Assembly: GCF_024244095.1 (NCBI RefSeq)
Contig: NW_026250684.1
Span: 1 to 64,000 of the forward strand
From: Nematocida homosporus
Lineage: Eukaryota; Microsporidia
Length of the DNA: 64,000 nt
Direction: 5' to 3'
The notes under the pieces were generated by a model. The model saw only the letters and a list, made by a program, of their open reading frames with translations. It searched no databases and was not told the DNA's origin. Shown in pieces: positions 18,777 through 29,100 of this stretch (position 1 is the stretch's first letter; the number at the start of each line of letters is the position of its first letter). The position numbers were made by a program, and so were the translations under genes.

Positions 18777-19061
18777 ATGTTCTGTACGTCGTGTGAACGA
18801 TATCTCTCTCCTTTAGATCAAACATGTTCATTTTGCTCCACTAAATGCCAAAGATATACGACCAGAAACGCAATGCAATATAAGACCTTTACCGCAGTAG
18901 CTACAACTGAGAAGAAGAAAGGGGCTAAAATCAAAGAATCTTGCCCACAATGTAAAAGTGAGTATATGTACTACTATACCATGCAACTCCGATCGGCCGA
19001 TGAAGGACAAACAGTCTTCTACGAATGCGATTGTGGCTATAAGACTAAACTAAATACTTAA
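18777..19061 (+). CDS. RPA12: RNA polymerase I subunit RPA12 (A12.2), TFIIS-like zinc ribbon
   Basis: This 94-aa protein carries two zinc ribbons. The N-terminal one uses C3, C6, C17 and C20. The C-terminal one has CPQCKSEYMYYYTMQLRSAD, with the acidic RSADE loop that enters the polymerase active site for RNA cleavage. The match to HTLQLRSADEGATVFY and a YK-x-x-x-N ending favour Pol I A12 over Pol III RPC11 or Pol II RPB9. It is shorter than yeast Rpa12 (125 aa). An oddity: the last cysteine pair is spaced C-x-C (YECDCGY, 84 and 86) instead of the family C-x-x-C. Confidence 0.85.
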   Translation: MFCTSCERYLSPLDQTCSFCSTKCQRYTTRNAMQYKTFTAVATTEKKKGAKIKESCPQCKSEYMYYYTMQLRSADEGQTVFYECDCGYKTKLNT

Positions 19062-19136
19062 AAGACCCGTTGGTCTATTCAGCACTATCTCAATAATAAC
19101 TCAACTCAATATATACTAAGTAACTAGAGTAAATTT

Positions 19137-20468
19137 ATGCGTGAAAAGAGTACTAGTACAGAAGAGACGCTTAGTCATTCTGATTCAGCTCATAGTTTAA
19201 TTGAAGAAGCAGATGAAATGGAAGATGTAGTTGAGGCTAAAGAGGAGAACATTGTAGAAAGTCCTGATATGCCTACAGGCCAAAGAAACGGTATGGCTAG
19301 CCACCGCAACCATCCTGACCATGTCAGCCGTCAAAATCACCCCAGCCGCCAAAACCATCCAGGACATCCAAGTCATCGAAGTCATCCCAGCTACCAGAAC
19401 CATCCAAACCACCCGAATTATTCCCACCCTAACTATCCTAATAATTCACACCCAAATTATCCAAACAATTCTCATCCTAACCGCCCTAACTCAAGTCATC
19501 CTAACCATCCAAACAATTCCCACCATACTTATAACTACCCCGGGCAATCCAACTCAAACCACCCTAATTCCATCCATCCGAACCATCCGTATGCCAATCA
19601 CCCGAGTCATCCCAGCTATAATCACTCTAACCCACCCCATCCCAACGCAAACTACCCTAAGCCAGGTCCTCCTCTTCCCAACTACCCCAATGTCAACTAT
19701 CCCAACCAACCTCACCCCAACGCCAGTTATCCTAATTCAGCCCACCATAGCCCAAATCAATACAACCAAAACTACCCCAAACCAGGCCATTCTACCCCAC
19801 CCCATCCTAACTCAAACCATCCACACCCTACCCATGCAACCACCTCACCCACGTCTACCACACCTACCACGCCGCCCAACTCCAAACCACCACAACCGTA
19901 CGCTTCACCGCCCCTCCAACGAGGCAAGATTTGGCAGCACAAGATTGAACCTTATTTAGATGACAGTTACCCCCTTAGTGAGAAGCGCGTCCTACGGGTC
20001 TTCCAAAGCCGGGTCATAGAGAAGATTCCTTTCCGGCATCCGTATATGGACCAGTACTACATGAAAGAAATAGACCGACGAAACCCCAGAAACCCTTCCC
20101 GACCTTTACCAACCGAGAAGACTTTAATGCAAGCCAGCAAGCGAATTATTGACTCTCATTTAGTTACAGTCCGCAACCGTTTGCGCAAACGCCTGAAGGA
20201 AGAGAACAAAATGATGCATACCTCTCGTCGGTTACACGTTCGACTGAAGCAAATAGGATATGCCACTGAGAGTTCTGAAGTCTTCTCAGTAGCCGCTCGT
20301 GAGTACATTCTCCAAAAAGAGCTTATTCTCTTAGAAATGAACAGCGTAGTCAACACACTTTCGTCTCTCTATGCCAACACCCTCGTAGATGCCCGATACC
20401 TCCAAAAATGCACCGAATTCCTTGAGCGCAAGCCTTTCCACAACCAGCAACCACCCAAGTCGTCCTAA
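19137..20468 (+). CDS. Asn/His/Pro-repeat protein with basic helical C-terminus
   Basis: I do not firmly recognise this 443-aa protein. Residues about 1-50 are acidic. About 55-250 is a long degenerate repeat of H-P-N units (NHPNHPN, NSHPNYPN), which could bind metals. The C-terminal 170 residues are folded-looking and basic: EPYLDDSYPLSEKRVLRVFQ, then RNRLRKRLKEENKM, then SSEVFSVAAREYILQKEL. The last part vaguely recalls histone-fold helices of Ada1/TAF4-type transcription proteins, but I would not assign it. A different frame open across 19321-19959 is a by-product of the repeat. Confidence 0.7.
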   Translation: MREKSTSTEETLSHSDSAHSLIEEADEMEDVVEAKEENIVESPDMPTGQRNGMASHRNHPDHVSRQNHPSRQNHPGHPSHRSHPSYQNHPNHPNYSHPNYPNNSHPNYPNNSHPNRPNSSHPNHPNNSHHTYNYPGQSNSNHPNSIHPNHPYANHPSHPSYNHSNPPHPNANYPKPGPPLPNYPNVNYPNQPHPNASYPNSAHHSPNQYNQNYPKPGHSTPPHPNSNHPHPTHATTSPTSTTPTTPPNSKPPQPYASPPLQRGKIWQHKIEPYLDDSYPLSEKRVLRVFQSRVIEKIPFRHPYMDQYYMKEIDRRNPRNPSRPLPTEKTLMQASKRIIDSHLVTVRNRLRKRLKEENKMMHTSRRLHVRLKQIGYATESSEVFSVAAREYILQKELILLEMNSVVNTLSSLYANTLVDARYLQKCTEFLERKPFHNQQPPKSS

Positions 20469-20700
20469 TTGTTACATTTCTACATCCTTATCAACCAACC
20501 ACTAACTCAACTCAACTTAACCCAACTCATCTTAACTTAACTTAACTCCATCTAAATCTAAATAGTGTATCTTTATTGACTTGGTTTAGGTGATGCAATT
20601 AGTAATGAATGGGTCGTGCTAAACGAAATAGTACTAAACTCAGTGAAACAGTAGGTGAACTGCTAAAAGCCATAGGATCTTACTGCACCCAAACACTAGC

Positions 20701-21228
20701 CTACCACCAGCCCAAGGGCCCTAGCCCAGACTCACTTATATCAGCGTAGACAGTTCCGGATGCTACCGTTTTAATAACCCTTACTTTACAGAGATCGCCC
20801 GGTCTTATGTACAGAAGAGCACCGTCGTACTTCCAGGCCCATAACTCAGCATACTTTCCAGACTTTCCAGGCAAAGTCTCCAATTGCGAAGGCACTGGCA
20901 ACTGCGAGGAAGGCACTAAAACTTCCGGTATCAGTGGATGTCTTAAATAAACACCAGTTGCGTCCTGTTTCTCAACCACACACTTTAAAATCTCGCCCGG
21001 AAAGGCCCGGTAAGCTACCAGCTTATAAGCCACTAGAGGATACAAAACACCTTCATAAATAGTAATATCAGAAATAGACTCTATTCCAACAGGAAATAAA
21101 GCAACGCCTTCACATCCCAACTGCCGCCCAGGAATCTTCACCTTCAACTCGGCCAGCAAAGCTTCGGGCACATTTTCCTTCTCCGGTGATATTGAAAGTC
21201 GCTCTATGTGCAGCATTTCAACGAACAT
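20701..21228 (-). CDS. RPC25: RNA polymerase III subunit RPC25 (RPC8), Rpb7-like
   Basis: This 175-aa protein is the S1/OB-containing half of the C17/C25 stalk of RNA polymerase III, needed for initiation. It starts MFVEMLHIERLSISP, like Rpc25, with the RNP-like N-terminal half (residues 1-80) followed by an S1-like OB domain. The C-terminus SESGLGPLGWW matches the G-L-G-x-x-x-W-W ending specific to Rpc25/RPC8. Its expected partner RPC9 is encoded at 41.5 kb. Confidence 0.85.
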   Translation of the reverse strand: MFVEMLHIERLSISPEKENVPEALLAELKVKIPGRQLGCEGVALFPVGIESISDITIYEGVLYPLVAYKLVAYRAFPGEILKCVVEKQDATGVYLRHPLIPEVLVPSSQLPVPSQLETLPGKSGKYAELWAWKYDGALLYIRPGDLCKVRVIKTVASGTVYADISESGLGPLGWW

Positions 21229-21693
21229 AAGAAAATTTGCACCACTCGCTCAGCTGCTCTCTTCGTATCTTACTCCTATCTCTAAGGACCACATTGGGTT
21301 AGTATCACTCCCTAACTACATAGCTCTATCTAAGTAGCATCTTACTATTAACCCAATACTATCTTAAACCTCTTTCATGCTTATTTTTGAAGTGTAATTA
21401 GATAAGCCCATTTATTTTGAATAAAAGTCATCGGTTGGGATTTACGTCTACAATTTTAATAATCCTTTTCCAATATCTAAATAACAGTTAAATACTATAT
21501 TAGTACTGCATTGGTATTATCTTAATACTCTCCTAATACTCTCCTAATACCACCTTAATACCACCTTAATAACATTACACTATCCTAATACCATCTTAAT
21601 AACACTTTAATAACATATAGCTAGTATCTTAATAATATTACACTATCTCAGCTTAATACAATTAAACTCAACTCAACTTAACCCAACTCAATA
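21229..21693. repeat. AC-rich telomere-like spacer
   Basis: About 21290-21360 and 21520-21700 hold TAATACCACCTTAATACC and AACCCAACTCAATACTAACC words. No gene or RNA fold was seen. The array runs right up to the stop codon of the kinase gene. Confidence 0.6.
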
Positions 21694-22506
21694 CTAACCC
21701 AACCCAGCCCATTTGAGAGCTTTCGTCAGTAGTTCGGTTAGAGCCGGCAAATCAATCCGCTTATCAGGCGCTGGTACAAAGATTGTGCGGCAAATTGTAG
21801 CTACTAGTGGCGGAATAGCCCCCATATCCATCTCGCAGTGCACTATCTTTGGATACAATGAGTACAAAGTACTCGCTTGAAAAGCATCCTTGCCCGTGAC
21901 TAAGTAGTACAATAAACACCCAAAACTCCACACGTCCAAAGCCGCTAGATTCACTGCACCCGGCCGGCTCTTAACCATCTCCGGGGCCATATAAGCCGGA
22001 GTTCCTTCAAAGGGCAAACTTCCCTCCTCTATCCACCCTGACTCCGAAATAATCGCACACCCGAAATCCACTAAAACCACTCCCTCCCGTCCTAAGATTA
22101 CATTCGCTGGTTTAATGTCTAAATGGTACACCCCCCGGGCGTGCATACCCTTCAGTACCTCTAAAATAGACCGCGAAATCCGCAGAGACTCGGGCACGTC
22201 CACAAACCGCTGCACTTCCTCTAAAGAATGGCCCGTATGCAAAGATAGCACTAGAAATACCGTATTGTCATCCTCCTGCCACTCTTTCAGCACAGCCACA
22301 CCCGGCACACCCGCCAATCTACCTAAGGCCGCAATCTCTTTTCGAGCATGAACTGTGCCCCTAGTTCGCCGCTTACCCTTATGCACAGCTTTGATCGCAC
22401 AATAAGACCCATCCACCCGGCTTTCTGCTAAGAACACTAAAGCATACATTCCTTCACCAATACACCGTAATAACCGATAGCCTTCCACCTTGTAGGCCTT
22501 TTCCAT
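21694..22506 (-). CDS. Serine/threonine protein kinase, single catalytic domain
   Basis: This 270-aa protein is little more than a kinase domain. The Gly loop is GEGMYALV (18-25), the ATP Lys is in CAIKAV (K39), a candidate partner Glu is E57, the catalytic loop is HLDIKPANV (D130), the metal Asp is in VDFGC (D147), and the activation segment ends in MAPE (174-177). The HRD Arg is replaced by Leu (HLD), as in some kinases not regulated through the activation loop. All other catalytic residues are present, so activity is likely. I cannot assign a subfamily. The open frame reaches 22539 only by TTG; the ATG at 22506 leaves 19 bp to the divergent nucleoporin gene. Confidence 0.85.
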   Translation of the reverse strand: MEKAYKVEGYRLLRCIGEGMYALVFLAESRVDGSYCAIKAVHKGKRRTRGTVHARKEIAALGRLAGVPGVAVLKEWQEDDNTVFLVLSLHTGHSLEEVQRFVDVPESLRISRSILEVLKGMHARGVYHLDIKPANVILGREGVVLVDFGCAIISESGWIEEGSLPFEGTPAYMAPEMVKSRPGAVNLAALDVWSFGCLLYYLVTGKDAFQASTLYSLYPKIVHCEMDMGAIPPLVATICRTIFVPAPDKRIDLPALTELLTKALKWAGLG

Positions 22507-22525
22507 CTCTTTTTTCTTTTGCCTA

Positions 22526-25500
22526 ATGGATAAATACAACGAGCTACACCAGGCGATTCTTACGGCCCAGAATCTGGCTGAAAGACCAAGTCAAGCAATC
22601 AAGGATTTTACAACCAGCAGTTATACTAGTGACTTAGTTCTGTATAAGAAAGAGTCTGTACTCTTTCCGCGTGAGGTAATGGAGATCATACATGAAGGCG
22701 AGTTTAATATTGGGTTGGTGGAAGGTTTGAGTTTGGTTTGGGTTGGAGCTAGGGGTCGAGTGATTTTCTGGAACTACACAACTCTACTAGTGCATGAGGT
22801 AGAGATGCGGACGGAAGTAGTAGCAGTGTGTGCGGCTACACCTAAGAAAGGCGTGTTTATGGGCAATGTACTTGCTTGCTTGTTACTTTTTTCGGAATCA
22901 GATGTATCTTTGCTTTGCTACTGCCATGATCCTGTGGCGTATGTAAGCATTGATGTCTCGGTGCCTTTACCAGTGCAAATGACATGTGTTTGTGAAACAG
23001 ATGAGAGTCGTGTGTTCTTAGGGGGTGTAGATGGCAACATATACGAGTTGCGGTATGGGGATAAGGCCTGGATAGGTAGTCGAGGCGCCCGGATTATTTG
23101 CCACACTACTGGCTTGTTGGCACATTTGCTGCCCTTTATCTATGCAATGGGAAAGCGACCGGCAGTATCACAAATGAGTGCAACTAAACGAGGGCTTATT
23201 GTTCTTTATGCTGATGGATCTATTGATGCGTTTGAAACCAAGCAGAGCTTCAAGAAAGTCAGAACGGCCGACCTATCTTCTTTAGGGCTAGGAGCAACCG
23301 AGCGATTACAGCTGATTCCGGTGCCAGGTGCCGGGTACGAAGCGGCCTTAGTAAGAGAATCGGGTGCCCGAGTCTTTTTAGATAGTTGTGGTGTGATTAT
23401 TGGGAAGCGAGATTTACCGGCTGGTCGTTTAGCCCGTAATCTGCGCCGTACTCCAACTACGCCTATTGTAGATGAAGGATTCTTCCCTATTGGCCGGCAC
23501 TTGGTTATCTTAGGCCGACGAGGTCCTGAGAATGTTATTTCTGTGATTAGTCCTAACTGGGATGGCGGGAATTGTCCTGAGAACTGCTCAAGTATGCTCT
23601 TGGGCGGCTCGGGATATACTCTGGCCGGTCGAGTGCATAATGGTCGGCTGAATGTTCCGACGGCTGAAACTGCCCTGCACGGGGAAGAAATAGCCCTACT
23701 GGGTCAAGATAAGGTTGATGTTTACCAGTTAATGGACGGAGTGGAGTACGTTGATCGAGCCAGTACATCTCCTGATGCCTTCTTTTCCTATAAGCAAAGA
23801 AGTGGAGTTGAACATACTTTGCTGGTTGGGTTGTATGGTATTTGCTTAGGTATGGCAGCTAGTGCCGTAGAGACTTTGTTCCGGAAACACACTGCGTTAC
23901 ACCTGAAGGTTATTTCAGAGTGTTTAGGTGTGATTATTTATCGCTTATGGATGGTGCCGCTGGCTGACGTTGTAGCAGGTACTGCGCCGGGTGGAGCGAG
24001 CGGGTATCTAGACGATTTGACTGAGGCTTTAGAGCGCTTAAAGCGTCTTAAGGCGTTTGTGGTACGTGAAGCGCCCGATGTTGAAGCACTGAGAATTCCT
24101 AACAGTCCGGCCACAGTTATTGATTTATTAAGTGATGCTATTGAACTCCTTTCCTTTATTGAGATTCTGTTAGAGACTGAACTTCCCCATATCTTAAGAG
24201 AGGCCGAGAAAAACGTGGCTTCTGTTTCGTTGATCAGCTTAGCGTCACTAATACATCCGTTCTCCATGGAAAGACGAGCGGTGCTTGAAGCACTTATTGA
24301 AGTGTATTTACATAGGAAGTCCTCGATTGAAGAAGTATCTACTGCCTTGAACGAGAAGTGTCCTTCTTTGTTTGCGGTGAGTGAGACTCTCCTGCTGAAG
24401 GGCAAGGAGGCGCTAGAACGAGCAATGATGTCCGAAAGCTTAGAAGATCGCAACTGGTACTTAGAGAAGAGTCTTGGTTTCTTCCAGAAGACCTCCAAGG
24501 CCCATCTAGGGTATATTATTGAGGCTTATGACAAAGCCAAATATTCTAAGGGTATATTAAGGACGGTTACTATGTACTTTGCGGAGATGAACCAGCAGGA
24601 GGTGAATAAGTATCTGTCTAAGCTGGAGTGTACGGTTGACTTGTTAAAAGAAGCCTTGAAAGACGAGCGATCGGCTTTCTGCAACGCTATCTTAGACTCG
24701 GTCATTGAACGGATCAAGGAAGATGCTGCTTCACCAGAAGTTCTGCTGGATGTTAAATCGCCCTATCTTGAGGAGTACTTGGACCGGCTGGAAAGTACTA
24801 GTGATAATCTAACTCTTTGTGATCTGGTTTGGAAGTACCATCTTCGGAATGGCAATTACAAAACAGCCTCACTCTATCTATTCAAAGCGGCCGAACGTAA
24901 AGTGCCTTTTATTCTCTTACAACAACGAATTGAGTACTTGGCCTTGGCGGGAACTATGCAGCAGGCCGCTAATGGTGCCCGGCAGGAAGAAGTTGTCATG
25001 GGTCGCATTCGTGAGTTCACACCGGCCCTAGGGACCTCTGCGCGTGAGCGTTTGGATATGGCTCAGAAGCAGGCTAGTGTAATGGCCGCAGTTGCAAGTA
25101 TCTATGAGCCGGGTAAAGCTACTCGGGCCCAGGAGTTCCATATTGATGAAGTCTTCACTCGGATGGAGAATGAACTGCTTGGCTATGAAGAGCTCTTTGA
25201 CATCTGTGTTCGTTGTGGCTTCTCCCTTCTAGCTCTAGTTATCTCCAAGGCCGGTGTTATTGATGATGAGGCATTGAACAAGACCCTTTGGGAAGATGCG
25301 CTATCTGGTGATTACGCCCAAAACGTTGCTTTGTTGAAAGGTAACCGGGATATTTCGGCCTCAGCTCGCTTGGAACTCCTAGTGAGCATTCTGCTCAAGA
25401 AACGATTAGCTGAAACGGAAGCTGAGAACATGGGCGAAGTCCTTTACTCTTTAGGCTTCCCGCCAATAGCTATTGCACGGGTGATGGAAGGCATGGCATC

Positions 25501-25633
25501 TAGTCCAGAGTATGCTGACCCGCATAGTAAGCGAACGATTCTTAAGGAAGCAGTGACTTTCTGTGAATCGCGCTCATTGCCGGAAATCTCCCATCGTCTG
25601 CTAGCCATTCAATCTTCTCTAGGCCTTATTTAA
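22526..25633 (+). CDS. NUP155: Nucleoporin of the Nup155/Nup157/Nup170 family
   Basis: This 1035-aa protein has the layout of the inner-ring nucleoporin Nup155/Nup170: an N-terminal beta-propeller (about 60-420) followed by a long alpha-solenoid (about 480-1035). The stretch LFPREVMEIIHEGEFNIGLV followed by WVGARGRVIFWNYTT corresponds to the conserved start of the propeller (family FPEI-x(n)-W-x-T-x-D-x-x-L-x-x-WNY). The C-terminal helices include ENELLGYEELFDICV. It is shorter than yeast Nup170 (1502 aa). It begins 19 bp from the divergent kinase gene. Confidence 0.8.
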   Translation: MDKYNELHQAILTAQNLAERPSQAIKDFTTSSYTSDLVLYKKESVLFPREVMEIIHEGEFNIGLVEGLSLVWVGARGRVIFWNYTTLLVHEVEMRTEVVAVCAATPKKGVFMGNVLACLLLFSESDVSLLCYCHDPVAYVSIDVSVPLPVQMTCVCETDESRVFLGGVDGNIYELRYGDKAWIGSRGARIICHTTGLLAHLLPFIYAMGKRPAVSQMSATKRGLIVLYADGSIDAFETKQSFKKVRTADLSSLGLGATERLQLIPVPGAGYEAALVRESGARVFLDSCGVIIGKRDLPAGRLARNLRRTPTTPIVDEGFFPIGRHLVILGRRGPENVISVISPNWDGGNCPENCSSMLLGGSGYTLAGRVHNGRLNVPTAETALHGEEIALLGQDKVDVYQLMDGVEYVDRASTSPDAFFSYKQRSGVEHTLLVGLYGICLGMAASAVETLFRKHTALHLKVISECLGVIIYRLWMVPLADVVAGTAPGGASGYLDDLTEALERLKRLKAFVVREAPDVEALRIPNSPATVIDLLSDAIELLSFIEILLETELPHILREAEKNVASVSLISLASLIHPFSMERRAVLEALIEVYLHRKSSIEEVSTALNEKCPSLFAVSETLLLKGKEALERAMMSESLEDRNWYLEKSLGFFQKTSKAHLGYIIEAYDKAKYSKGILRTVTMYFAEMNQQEVNKYLSKLECTVDLLKEALKDERSAFCNAILDSVIERIKEDAASPEVLLDVKSPYLEEYLDRLESTSDNLTLCDLVWKYHLRNGNYKTASLYLFKAAERKVPFILLQQRIEYLALAGTMQQAANGARQEEVVMGRIREFTPALGTSARERLDMAQKQASVMAAVASIYEPGKATRAQEFHIDEVFTRMENELLGYEELFDICVRCGFSLLALVISKAGVIDDEALNKTLWEDALSGDYAQNVALLKGNRDISASARLELLVSILLKKRLAETEAENMGEVLYSLGFPPIAIARVMEGMASSPEYADPHSKRTILKEAVTFCESRSLPEISHRLLAIQSSLGLI

Positions 25634-26153
25634 TACTTACTCGATCTCTTCATCGTAGCTATAAACATTAAATGATCGCGTATCAATACTTTTTAGTAAT
25701 TATGTTGGGTTTTTTGAAATCTACTGATTGTTGTTAGATAAGATTTCTTCTTTATATTCTAGGGTTTGCTCCTGGCACTATGATAAGAAGTGCTTTGTTG
25801 GATAAGTATTCGGATGTAGTTATTTTAGCATCTGTTTTTGATAAGACCTAAGAATTAGTCATCAAGCTAATCTTTTCGCTATCGCCATTCCAACCTAACC
25901 CAAAGTTGCTTGCTGCTATTGCCTCCCACCAGGCTATAACTCTCCTGTCTGTCTTAATCAACCCCTAGCCAGGTCCGTCCGTGGTTGGATGCCTGGTCGC
26001 AAACCAATCAATCTTGGCTTAGGTGACTGCCAGGCTTGGTACGGTCATTAAGTTTTTGGCACCTATATCTTGCCACTTCTATCGACTTATCTAAGAATAA
26101 AGTAACCTGGCCGGCCACAAGCAAAGAGTACTGACTAACAAGTAAATGAAGCT
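25634..26153. ncRNA. Spacer holding a possible structured RNA (hairpin, Sm-like site, hairpin)
   Basis: Unlike most spacers, 25860-26110 has little AC/GT repeat and is moderately GC-rich. Hairpin 1 is CCAGGTCC/GGA-TG-CCTGG at 25969-25996. Hairpin 2 at 26025-26046 pairs GACTG-CCA with TGG-TA-CGGTC around loop GGCT. It is followed by AAGTTTTTGG (26050-26059), close to an Sm-protein binding site, then a short stem GGCA/TGCC (26058-26074). Hairpin, Sm site, hairpin is the 3' layout of spliceosomal snRNAs. I found no convincing conserved snRNA core, and strand and ends are unknown. This is a candidate only. Confidence 0.25.
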
Positions 26154-29100
26154 TTATTGTGGGGTCTCCTTCAGAAGGTTTGCATACAACTCCTCGATGG
26201 CATACTCCAGGACATTAGGAGCTAGAGCATCTGACTGGTGCTTTTCAAAGTACGTGCTAATTACATCCAGAGTAGTTTTAATGGTTTCGGGGCGTTCGGC
26301 TGAAAGTGATGCTACCAGGGAATCTACCATTCCATTGTTGCGAACGCGTTCTTTAGTCTCCTGTATCTGTTCAAGACTTAAGGTGTAGAAGTGCCGAATA
26401 GCTTGGAAAGCATCTTGGTCTTCCGGAGTAATGGGATATTCCGGGTAGAAACTGGATACCAGAAAGGCAGCAGCTTGCGGAGTAGAGCTAACACGAAGAT
26501 AGCCGCATCCAGGCGCTAGTAAGGACAAGCACATTTTAATGTGCTGAATTCGGCCAAAGCGCATTCCGTACTGCTCGCGGTACTCGCCAGCAAAAGGACT
26601 AAAATCAATGATAGGATTAAGGCAGGTTACATTGCGCAGTGATAGCAACAAACGCTTGCAAATACTTAGAACCTTTAAATCACCAGTCGAGTTCAAAGCT
26701 AGGGATACACTAAGTAGTGTATAGTCCATAACCACCGTGGGCACATTCGCCCGTTTCTCTAAGCGATAGAGTAGAGGAATTATCGCTGAAACAAACTCTG
26801 AGTTAGCTCGGCCTCCCTTTGGAATATGCAGAAGACCGTGGCCAAATATAGCACCAGCAACAGCGTAGGCATCTTCTTCTAAAGTAAGCGGGCCGTCGGC
26901 TGCCTGAAGAGCTTGTGCATACGAGGATGGCTCCATCACTAGAACTTGCATAAGGGCTGAATAGAAGCGGCGAATAGGAGTAGCAGAAGGAGAAGACTCT
27001 TCTAACAGTCGAGCGACCTTCTCCTGCCGTGTTCCCATATAAACCAGACCATTAACAATGATCTCACAGAGTCGGTCGGGCAACCGCAAGTACTCCTTAT
27101 CCTCAGCACCTGTGCTGATATAGGCTAATGAAAAGGCTGCAGCTATCCGGTGGTATTTGTCGTAGTATTGCACTTTGGCTCCCTCGCGCGGTTTAATAGC
27201 ACCCTTTCTCTTCATATAAGCGATAAGAACCTGCTTTGCAAAGAGGTCGTTCTTGCCCATATAAAGAATGCCTAAGGCTAGGGCACTCCACATCAACATT
27301 GCGCTGTTCATCTCCTTAGACCGAAGGTTGAAAAGAACGATCCCAGTAAACTTGCGGTTGGCCGTTCCCTTAAAGACAAAAGCATTGCCAAGAATAGTAG
27401 CACCGACGAGGACCATATCGTAACTTTTGGATAGAGAAAGCAGTAGAGATCGAGCTATAGTAGTTCTTTCACTAAAAGAAAGGGGCTTAATGCCCAGCGC
27501 GTCTTTTAAGCCCATTCCAAAGACTGAGCCGGCCAGACACATCAGTGATTTAGAGCCCATCATGTCCATATGCACTGTTGAAATAAAAGGTCGATTGGGA
27601 ATGGAAAGCGCGGCAGCTACGGCAAAGTGGAAAGAAGGCCAGAGTTTGTCCCACTCGTTAAGAGTGCTGATCGCTACAACATGGTTGTTTTTCTTAAGGA
27701 AGACCTTCATGCTAGGCACTTGAAAGATATTGATTTGGGCATTTCGGCCTAAAAGAAAGACACCACGGCCAACGGACGTAACCACCGAAAAGATAAAGGC
27801 CTTCTTGCGTCGATTCTCTGTATCGTACTCATTAAATGGAAAGTCACCGACCTGCTGTCCCGAAAGAAGCTGCTTGCACTCTTCAATGGCACCCGTGTTC
27901 TGAATGCGCTCGGGAATGCTTTGAATGAACTCTGTGTCTTCAAGCGTATGCATGGATTTAAGACAGGGCATTGACTCTCTTTCGTGCTCGCTGGCCTGTT
28001 GGTTCTCGCGGATAAGGGAGTAGCCCGGGTTCTTGGAACGTTCTAGGTACTTCTTGGAGTAAGGTAAGAGCTCGTAGGAGTAAAGATCCGCTGGAACGTC
28101 TTTAGTTGATAGAATGCGGAATAGTAGAGCATGTCGGGGGCTGTCGGTTACTAAACGATCGTGCAACTGTGCGAACAAGGGCGTGTACAAAGAGCTGGCC
28201 TTCGTTACAATGTGTATGTAGAACTCCAGCTTTTTGGCAGTAGCTAGTAGAGTTGGTTTGTCAAGGCGGCCAATGCACTGGCTAAACAGAGCATCAAGTG
28301 TAATATCGGGGTTTTGGGCCTTCTTGCGGTGTACCTCCATGCGGTCCTTCCATGGCAATGAGTAGGCTAGGGCTTCCTGGCCCTTTGACTCGTACTTAAA
28401 GAACCGATAGATGTGCCGGGAAACATAGCCCTTGCCAAGACTCTTTATCTGCTGCCTAGCTGTTTTAGCCACTACGGCGTTCATACTATCCTGGTTGTGC
28501 TTATCGAAAGAAAAGACTAGGCCATCTTCATCAACTACCTCACAGCCATTGACCAAAAAGACGGTGCTATGCTTGCTAGCAATTGGAATGGCCTGAGTAA
28601 CTCTCCCAGACACTGGTGTATACTTAGTCTCTTGCCTGAACTTGGGTAAGGATTCACCCTTATCTAGTTGCAAGGCGATGATCGTAATTCCTGTCCGATA
28701 AACTAGAGCAATTCGAGTGCCTTTCAGCCAAACACACTGTAACTTTTCTTCCGGGCGCATTTGGTAGATGGATGTTGTCTCTCCTCCTCTCATTCGGAAC
28801 AGCTCTAAAGACCGGTCCTGGCCCTCTCCAGTTAGGACACAGAACCAATTACGACTGCTCGCCATTAGCCAAAACTGCTTGGGAAAGGTATGTACCTCAA
28901 GTATTGGTTCATAAGGATGGGTCATGTACTTAAGTGTCCGGCTACTATCTTCAGCAAACAAGACGCCATTATGGAGAAAGGTTACTGTCCGAAGAGCGCC
29001 TAGTGGATGCTTAACTATTTCACCGGTACACTCAATAAAGATGATTAAACGCTCAAACACCACAACAATACAACCATTAATCCGGGCACACTTAAGTATT

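Noticed and set aside
19321..19959. 212-codon frame overlapping the His-Asn-Pro region
   Set aside because: It is the shifted reading of the same short-unit repeat (Thr/Ile/Pro-rich); the other frame carries the folded C-terminal domain.
25634..25660. TACTTACTCG just after the nucleoporin stop as the 5' end of a U1 snRNA
   Set aside because: It only partly matches the U1 start, lies about 420 nt before the Sm-like site, and no U1 stem-loop I was seen.
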